Source: an uncultured Eubacteriales bacterium (lineage in GTDB: Bacteria; Bacillota; Clostridia; Oscillospirales; Butyricicoccaceae). Taken from it: a stretch of DNA of 12,908 bases. The notes beneath the pieces were generated by a model, which saw only the letters and a program-made list of their open reading frames with translations, made no database searches and had not been told where the DNA came from. Position 1 is the stretch's first letter, and the number at the start of each line of letters is the position of its first letter. The position numbers and the translations under genes are program-made. The stretch lies in the NCBI GenBank assembly GCA_900555855.1, contig USML01000053.1, positions 1 through 12,908 of the forward strand. Direction: 5' to 3'. Of the stretch, positions 9,089-12,908 are shown piece by piece.

Positions 9089-10308
9089 TCTGCTTCGGCA
9101 GGGGCAGAGAGCCGGATGGCGTCCTGCCGCCAGTCGCTGCCGGGGGAAAAGCGCTGCCAGCCCGGCAGGGCCAGCTGATACAGATCGCAGGCCAGGGCCT
9201 CCAGTGCAAAGCATCGCTGGGCCTCCGGCGAGAGCCGCCGGATATGGGCGGGCTTGGTGAGCAGGGGAAGCGAGGCCCGCTTCCGCGCCAGCCGCAGCAC
9301 CTCCTGCCCCCGCTCGTTCATGGCCAGCACCCGGATATAGGGCGCGGGGACGGCGGCATCCTCCGCCGTGATGCCCAGATAGGCGCAGAGCAGCATCCGC
9401 CGGATGCGGGAAAGGGCATAGCGCTTTGTTTTGGCCTGCAGAGCAATGTCCTCCAGCGTCCGCCCGGTATGGATGGCCTGATGCAGCCGGTGCTCCAGCC
9501 CCTCCGCCGCGTCGGGCAGCAGAGCCAGCTCCTCCGGCTCCAGGCGGATCAGCCGGGAAAGCATGGCGCATTCCAGCCGCTCCGGGGAGAGCAGCGCCGT
9601 CCCCTCCTCCAGCGCACGGGTCAGCGCCGCGGCGGAGGACGCCGGCAGATAGGGGAGCGCCGCGTCTGCGCTTCCCTGCCGGAGCTGCTGCCGCAGCCAG
9701 GAGGCGGAAGCGTGATCTGCCGCGGGTGCGCCATCGTGGGCGGCCCCCTGCCGGGCCACAGGCACAAGCTCCAGCGCCAGCCCCTGCCGCAGGACGGCCT
9801 TGCAGTATTCCACCGCAAGGATATTGTTGGGCTTCTGGACCAGCGCCGCCCGCTCCTGCATCCGGGCAAAAAGCGCCCGCTCCCGGGCGGCGGCGTAGGA
9901 AACACCGGTCTTTAGCTGAACCAGCGTGGCGGCCACGGTGTCGTGCTCCAGCAGGATGGAGGCCATCTCCCGGAGCCAGCCCTCGTCTGCATCCTCCGCG
10001 CCGAAGCTCAGATGGGTCAAAACGCCCAGCCCGCTGAGGATGCGCACGCCGCCGCCGGCAAAGCCCTCTGCCGACTGCAGGGCATAGGGCGCGGGGTTTT
10101 CCAGCACCAGATCTGCCCCCGCCTCCACGGCTGCCCGGGCCCGGAGATGCTTTGGCAGAAGCGCTCCCTCGCCCCGCTGGACAAAATCGCCGGACATACA
10201 GCAGACAATGGCACAGTCTGCCCCCAGCCGCCGCCGGATCTCCTTCCAATGAAACACATGGCCGCTGTGTAGAGGATTATATTCCGAAACCACGCCGCAA
10301 ATCCGCAT
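9085..10308 (-). CDS. tmcAL: tRNA(Met) cytidine acetate ligase TmcAL (YlbM family)
   Basis: TmcAL activates acetate with ATP as acetyl-AMP and acetylates C34 of elongator tRNA-Met, which helps accurate reading of AUG. The 407-residue product begins with the nucleotidyltransferase-like signature GVVSEYNPLHSGHVFH (5-20, with an HxGH motif at 14-17). DFVQRGEGALLPKHLRARAA (41-60), LQSAEGFA (77-84) and the later KPNNILAVEY block follow. The size is close to Bacillus YlbM. The frame is open for 30 codons more upstream, but the ATG at 10308 has GGAGGT 4 nt before it and matches the family N-terminus. It is transcribed away from ackA; both proteins deal with acetate. A terminator lies right behind the stop codon, so it is probably monocistronic. 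Confidence 0.9.
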   Translation of the reverse strand: MRICGVVSEYNPLHSGHVFHWKEIRRRLGADCAIVCCMSGDFVQRGEGALLPKHLRARAAVEAGADLVLENPAPYALQSAEGFAGGGVRILSGLGVLTHLSFGAEDADEGWLREMASILLEHDTVAATLVQLKTGVSYAAARERALFARMQERAALVQKPNNILAVEYCKAVLRQGLALELVPVARQGAAHDGAPAADHASASWLRQQLRQGSADAALPYLPASSAAALTRALEEGTALLSPERLECAMLSRLIRLEPEELALLPDAAEGLEHRLHQAIHTGRTLEDIALQAKTKRYALSRIRRMLLCAYLGITAEDAAVPAPYIRVLAMNERGQEVLRLARKRASLPLLTKPAHIRRLSPEAQRCFALEALACDLYQLALPGWQRFSPGSDWRQDAIRLSAPAEAE

Positions 10309-10325
10309 AAATACCTCCGAAAGGG

Positions 10326-10354
10326 TTGTCAAACCGGAAAAAACCGTGTAAAAT
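10326..10354 (+). promoter_or_regulatory. Sigma-A-type promoter of ackA
   Basis: TTGTCA (10326-10331) and TAAAAT (10349-10354) are spaced by 17 nt, each one mismatch from consensus. The start would be near 10361, giving a leader of about 55 nt. The whole promoter lies in what would be the leader of the divergent tmcAL transcript. Confidence 0.6.
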
Positions 10355-10368
10355 AATGTGGTGCCATC

Positions 10369-10377
10369 ATTGTAGCA
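10369..10377 (-). promoter_or_regulatory. Extended -10 promoter of tmcAL
   Basis: The minus strand reads TGCTACAAT, an extended TGn motif followed by TACAAT (10369-10374). The -35 region is only T-rich, with no good box, as is common for extended -10 promoters. The start would be near 10362, some 54 nt before the ATG, almost back to back with the predicted ackA start. Confidence 0.5.
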
Positions 10378-10415
10378 TAAAACTTGAAAATAAAACATAC
10401 AGGAGTGTGCAAAAA

Positions 10416-11615
10416 ATGAATGTTTTAGTCATCAACGCGGGCAGCTCTTCCCTGAAATATCAGCTGCTGAATCCTCAGAGCGGCGAGCTGCTGGCCAAGG
10501 GCCTGTGCGAGCGCATCGGCATCGACGGCAAGTTCACCTATAAGCCCCAGCTGGCCGGCAAGGAAAAGCTGGACGCGGTGGATGTGGCCATGCCCACCCA
10601 TTCCGAGGCCATCCAGGCCGTTCTGAACGCTCTGGTGGACGAGAAAAACGGCGTCATCGCTTCCATGAAGGAGATCGACGCGGTGGGCCATCGCGTGGTG
10701 CACGGCGGCGAAGCCTTTGCTTCCTCCGTGGTCATCACCGACGAAGTGCTCAAGGCCATCGAGGACTGCAATCCCCTGGCTCCGCTGCACAACCCCGCCA
10801 ACCTGATCGGCATCCGCGCCTGCCAGCAGGTGCTGCCCGGCGTCCCCATGGTGGCCGTTTTCGATACCGCCTTCCATCAGACCATGCCCGCCAAGGCCTA
10901 TATGTACGCCCTGCCCTATGAATATTATGAGCAGGACAAGGTCCGCCGCTATGGCTTCCACGGCACCTCCCACAAGTATGTAGCCGCCCGCGCCGCTGCC
11001 ATGCTGGGCAAGAAGCCCGAGGAGCTGAAGCTGATCTCCTGCCATCTGGGCAACGGTTCCTCCGTCACCGCCGTGGACGGCGGCAAGAGCGTGGATACCT
11101 CCATGGGCTTCACGCCCCTGGCCGGTCTGCCCATGGGCACCCGCGCCGGCGATCTGGATGCCGGCATCCTGCAGTATCTCATGAACAAGCATGGCCTGAA
11201 CATCGACCAGATGCTGAACATCCTCAACAAGAAGTCCGGCGTTCAGGGCGTTTCCGGCGTTTCCTCCGACTTCCGCGATCTGGAAGACGCCCACAAGCAG
11301 GGCAATGAGCGCGCCGGTCTGGCCGTGGATATGTTCAATTACGGCGTGAAGAAGCTCATCGGCGCTTATGCCGCCGCCATGGGCGGCGTGGACGCCATCA
11401 TCTTTACCGCCGGCGTCGGAGAAAACTCCAAGTCCCAGCGGATGGATATCGCCTCCGGTCTGGAATTCATGGGCGTGAAGATGGACGCCGCCGCCAACGA
11501 TGTCCGCGGCAAGGAAGCCGTCATTTCCGCCGCCGATTCCAAGGTCAAGGTCCTGCTCATCCCCACCAACGAAGAGCTGATGATCGCCATGGACACCATG
11601 AATCTGGTGAAATAA
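10416..11615 (+). CDS. ackA: Acetate kinase AckA
   Basis: AckA makes ATP and acetate from acetyl phosphate in the cytosol, the energy-yielding end step of acetate fermentation. The 399-residue protein has the usual family size. NAGSSSLKY begins at residue 7. The catalytic residues align as Arg93 (HRVVHGG), Asp150 (VFDTAFHQTMP), His182 (FHGTSH), Arg243 (GTRAGDLD) and Glu386 (PTNEE). The ATG at 10416 has AGGAG 10 nt upstream and fits the conserved N-terminus; the frame open further upstream is not used. Codons differ from the neighbours: Arg is almost always CGC while nearby genes favour CGG, as expected for a highly expressed gene. Phosphotransacetylase (pta), often next to ackA, is not here, and a strong terminator follows, so ackA is probably transcribed alone. 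Confidence 0.98.
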   Translation: MNVLVINAGSSSLKYQLLNPQSGELLAKGLCERIGIDGKFTYKPQLAGKEKLDAVDVAMPTHSEAIQAVLNALVDEKNGVIASMKEIDAVGHRVVHGGEAFASSVVITDEVLKAIEDCNPLAPLHNPANLIGIRACQQVLPGVPMVAVFDTAFHQTMPAKAYMYALPYEYYEQDKVRRYGFHGTSHKYVAARAAAMLGKKPEELKLISCHLGNGSSVTAVDGGKSVDTSMGFTPLAGLPMGTRAGDLDAGILQYLMNKHGLNIDQMLNILNKKSGVQGVSGVSSDFRDLEDAHKQGNERAGLAVDMFNYGVKKLIGAYAAAMGGVDAIIFTAGVGENSKSQRMDIASGLEFMGVKMDAAANDVRGKEAVISAADSKVKVLLIPTNEELMIAMDTMNLVK

Positions 11616-11632
11616 GAAAACAACATAAAAAG

Positions 11633-11673
11633 CACCGGCTGAGCGCAGGCTCAGCCGGTGTTTTCTTTTTTTT
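11633..11673. terminator. Bidirectional intrinsic terminator between ackA and the nucleotidyltransferase gene
   Basis: CACCGGCTGAGC (11633-11644) and GCTCAGCCGGTG (11649-11660) form a perfect 12-bp stem with a GCAG loop, extended by a G-T and four A-T pairs. A long T-run (11661-11673, one C) follows on the plus strand. On the minus strand CTTTTTATGTTGTTTT follows, so it can also stop the convergent transcript. Confidence 0.92.
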
Positions 11674-11680
11674 GATCCTG

Positions 11681-12580
11681 TCAGCGAAGGGGCGGGTAAA
11701 CGCCCGCTGCATGGAGCTGTGCCAGCGCCTGCTGAACGCCCTCCTTATCCGCCCGGTTGGTGACGCCATACCATTTGGACGCCGTGTCCAGCACCTGCAC
11801 GGAGAGCCGGCCGGAGCGCACCAGCCCGTCTACAAAGGCCGGCAGATAAAACTCCCGCTTCAGCGGGTCGCCGCCGGGCTGCGCCAGCCAGCGGGCAAAG
11901 TCCTCCTCCAGAACGGGGAAAAGATCGCTGTGCAGCGCCCAGACATTCATGGAGACGGGGGTGTCCTCCGCCAGCACCACAGGCTGCGCCTCATTCTGGC
12001 AGACGATGGCGCCGCTTTCCTCCCGGCGGATGGCGGTATGCTCGGTGACGGAGACCAGATAGCCGTCCCGCACCTGACAGACGCCCCGGGAGACCGTGCC
12101 GTTTTCGCTGAGGGTGTTGCCCAGCCGGAAGCCCACCATGGCGGCATGGCTGCCGTCGCAGTGCTGGGCGCAGAAGCGGCTCAGCTGCAGGAAGGTGTCC
12201 CGCCCCAGGAAATCATCTGCATTGATGGCGGCAAAGGGCCCCCGGATCTGCTTCCGGGCGGCAAAGACTGCGTGGCCGGTGCCCCAGGGCTTGACCCGGT
12301 CCCCGGGGATCTCCGCCCCGGCGGGGCAGTCGGAAAGCTCCTGAAAGGCATATTCCACCTCCACCTTGCCGGCAAAGCGGCTGCCGATCACCTGATGAAA
12401 GGTCTCGGCCAGCTCCCGCTTGATGACGAAGACCACCTTGCCGAAGCCGGCCAAAATGGCGTCGTACACCGAATAATCCATGATGATCTCCCCTTGGGGG
12501 CCCAGCGGGTCGATCTGCTTCAGTCCGCCGTAGCGGCTGCCCATGCCGGCAGCCAAAACCAAAAGCGTGGGTCTCTGCAT
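11681..12580 (-). CDS. Sugar-phosphate-type nucleotidyltransferase
   Basis: The 299-residue protein is of the GT-A-like NTP-transferase fold that joins a nucleotide to a sugar phosphate or similar acceptor. The nucleotide-binding loop LAAGMGSRYGGLKQIDPLG spans 9-27. KPWGTGHAVFAAR follows at 97-109, and the metal-binding INADDFLG at 119-126. A C-terminal part (DTASKWYGVTNRADKEGVQ) is typical of this group. It resembles UTP-glucose-1-phosphate uridylyltransferases in its first half, but neither the nucleotide nor the sugar can be told from sequence, so no gene name is given. The ATG at 12580 has AAGGAG 8 nt upstream. It lies 33 nt behind a GNAT gene on the same strand, probably one transcript, and ends at the bidirectional terminator shared with ackA. 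No cell-wall or capsule cluster is visible around it. Confidence 0.85.
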   Translation of the reverse strand: MQRPTLLVLAAGMGSRYGGLKQIDPLGPQGEIIMDYSVYDAILAGFGKVVFVIKRELAETFHQVIGSRFAGKVEVEYAFQELSDCPAGAEIPGDRVKPWGTGHAVFAARKQIRGPFAAINADDFLGRDTFLQLSRFCAQHCDGSHAAMVGFRLGNTLSENGTVSRGVCQVRDGYLVSVTEHTAIRREESGAIVCQNEAQPVVLAEDTPVSMNVWALHSDLFPVLEEDFARWLAQPGGDPLKREFYLPAFVDGLVRSGRLSVQVLDTASKWYGVTNRADKEGVQQALAQLHAAGVYPPLR

Positions 12581-12613
12581 AAAAAACGCTCCTTTTCTGT
12601 ATTGGGCCCCGGG

Positions 12614-12908
12614 TCAGAGGGGCCGCTCCATGGGCAGGTAGACGGAGGTGGGGCCGGGGCTGCGCTGGCCCGTGAGAGAAAAGCCGCAGCGCTGCCAGAA
12701 GGTCAGGCTCTGGGCGTTGCCCTCGTCCACGGCCAGCCGCGCCCTTGTAAAGCCCTGGGCCTTCAGCGCCACAAGGCACTGTTCGATGGCGCGCCGGCCG
12801 AAGCCCTGCCCCTGCAGGGCGCAGTCCACCATGAAAAAGCCGAAAAAGGCCGTCTGCGGCTGGGGATAGCCCAGGATCAGGTCCATCACCGCGCAAAGCC
12901 TGCCCTGC
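12614..12908 (-). CDS. GNAT-family N-acetyltransferase, partial (N-terminus outside window)
   Basis: The reading frame enters from the right edge and gives 97-98 residues of the C-terminal half of a GNAT acetyltransferase. The acetyl-CoA-binding motif A is seen as VDCALQGQGFGRRAIEQCL, followed by the usual late block NAQSLTFWQRCGFSLTGQ. A GTG and an ATG at 12884-12889 are in frame, but the homologous sequence (RLCAVMDL) continues upstream, so they are probably not the start. Acetyl-CoA would be the donor; the acceptor is unknown. The gene is 33 nt upstream of the nucleotidyltransferase and likely transcribed with it. Confidence 0.8.
   Translation of the reverse strand, partial: QGRLCAVMDLILGYPQPQTAFFGFFMVDCALQGQGFGRRAIEQCLVALKAQGFTRARLAVDEGNAQSLTFWQRCGFSLTGQRSPGPTSVYLPMERPL

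Noticed and set aside
10425..11294. Open minus-strand frame inside ackA
   Set aside because: It is an antisense shadow of the codon-biased ackA gene, and no domain or ribosome site supports it.

Overview
The window looks like chromosomal DNA of a GC-rich, spore-forming Clostridia species, possibly an Oscillospiraceae-like gut bacterium. The grounds are high GC with strong CGG, CTG and GAG codon use, AGGAGG-type ribosome binding sites before nearly every gene, two sporulation genes (sigK and yunB), and Firmicutes-type versions of ackA, ylbM/tmcAL and ligA. No rRNA, tRNA, CRISPR array, transposase or phage gene was seen. The taxonomic placement is inference from sequence character, not from a search.

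Layout: (1) 31-1438, minus strand: a sporulation sigma-K gene whose last conserved residues are missing and replaced by a 38-residue unrelated tail, followed by a solo B3/B4 tRNA-binding-domain gene. That gene's own promoter lies inside the tail. (2) 1541-5556, minus strand: a MarR-type regulator and two half-size ABC exporters in one tight operon, with a strong sigma-A promoter at 5599-5626 and repeats that could be operator sites. The exporter pair shows the asymmetric ATP sites of heterodimeric exporters. (3) 5735-9024, plus strand: yunB (sporulation), ligA (NAD-dependent DNA ligase) and a LUD-domain gene, the last two overlapping by 4 nt. (4) 9056-9088: a bidirectional terminator. (5) 9085-10308, minus strand: tmcAL (tRNA-Met cytidine acetate ligase), divergent from ackA (acetate kinase, 10416-11615, plus strand) with closely interlocked promoters. 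(6) 11633-11673: a second bidirectional terminator. (7) 11681-12908, minus strand: a nucleotidyltransferase and, cut by the window edge, a GNAT acetyltransferase.

Most of the window is ordinary housekeeping and accessory gene content. The clearest anomaly is the 3' end of sigK. Homology stops right after the recognition-helix motif SRSYVSR, and the rest of the gene has no trace in any frame. This is compatible with one junction of an intervening element of the skin type known in sigK of Bacillus and Clostridioides, or with a deletion or rearrangement. The window does not contain the other junction or a recombinase, so it cannot decide between them. Smaller points worth checking are the interlocked tmcAL/ackA promoters, a perfect 12-bp inverted repeat overlapping the -35 box of the marR promoter, and the asymmetric ABC exporter.
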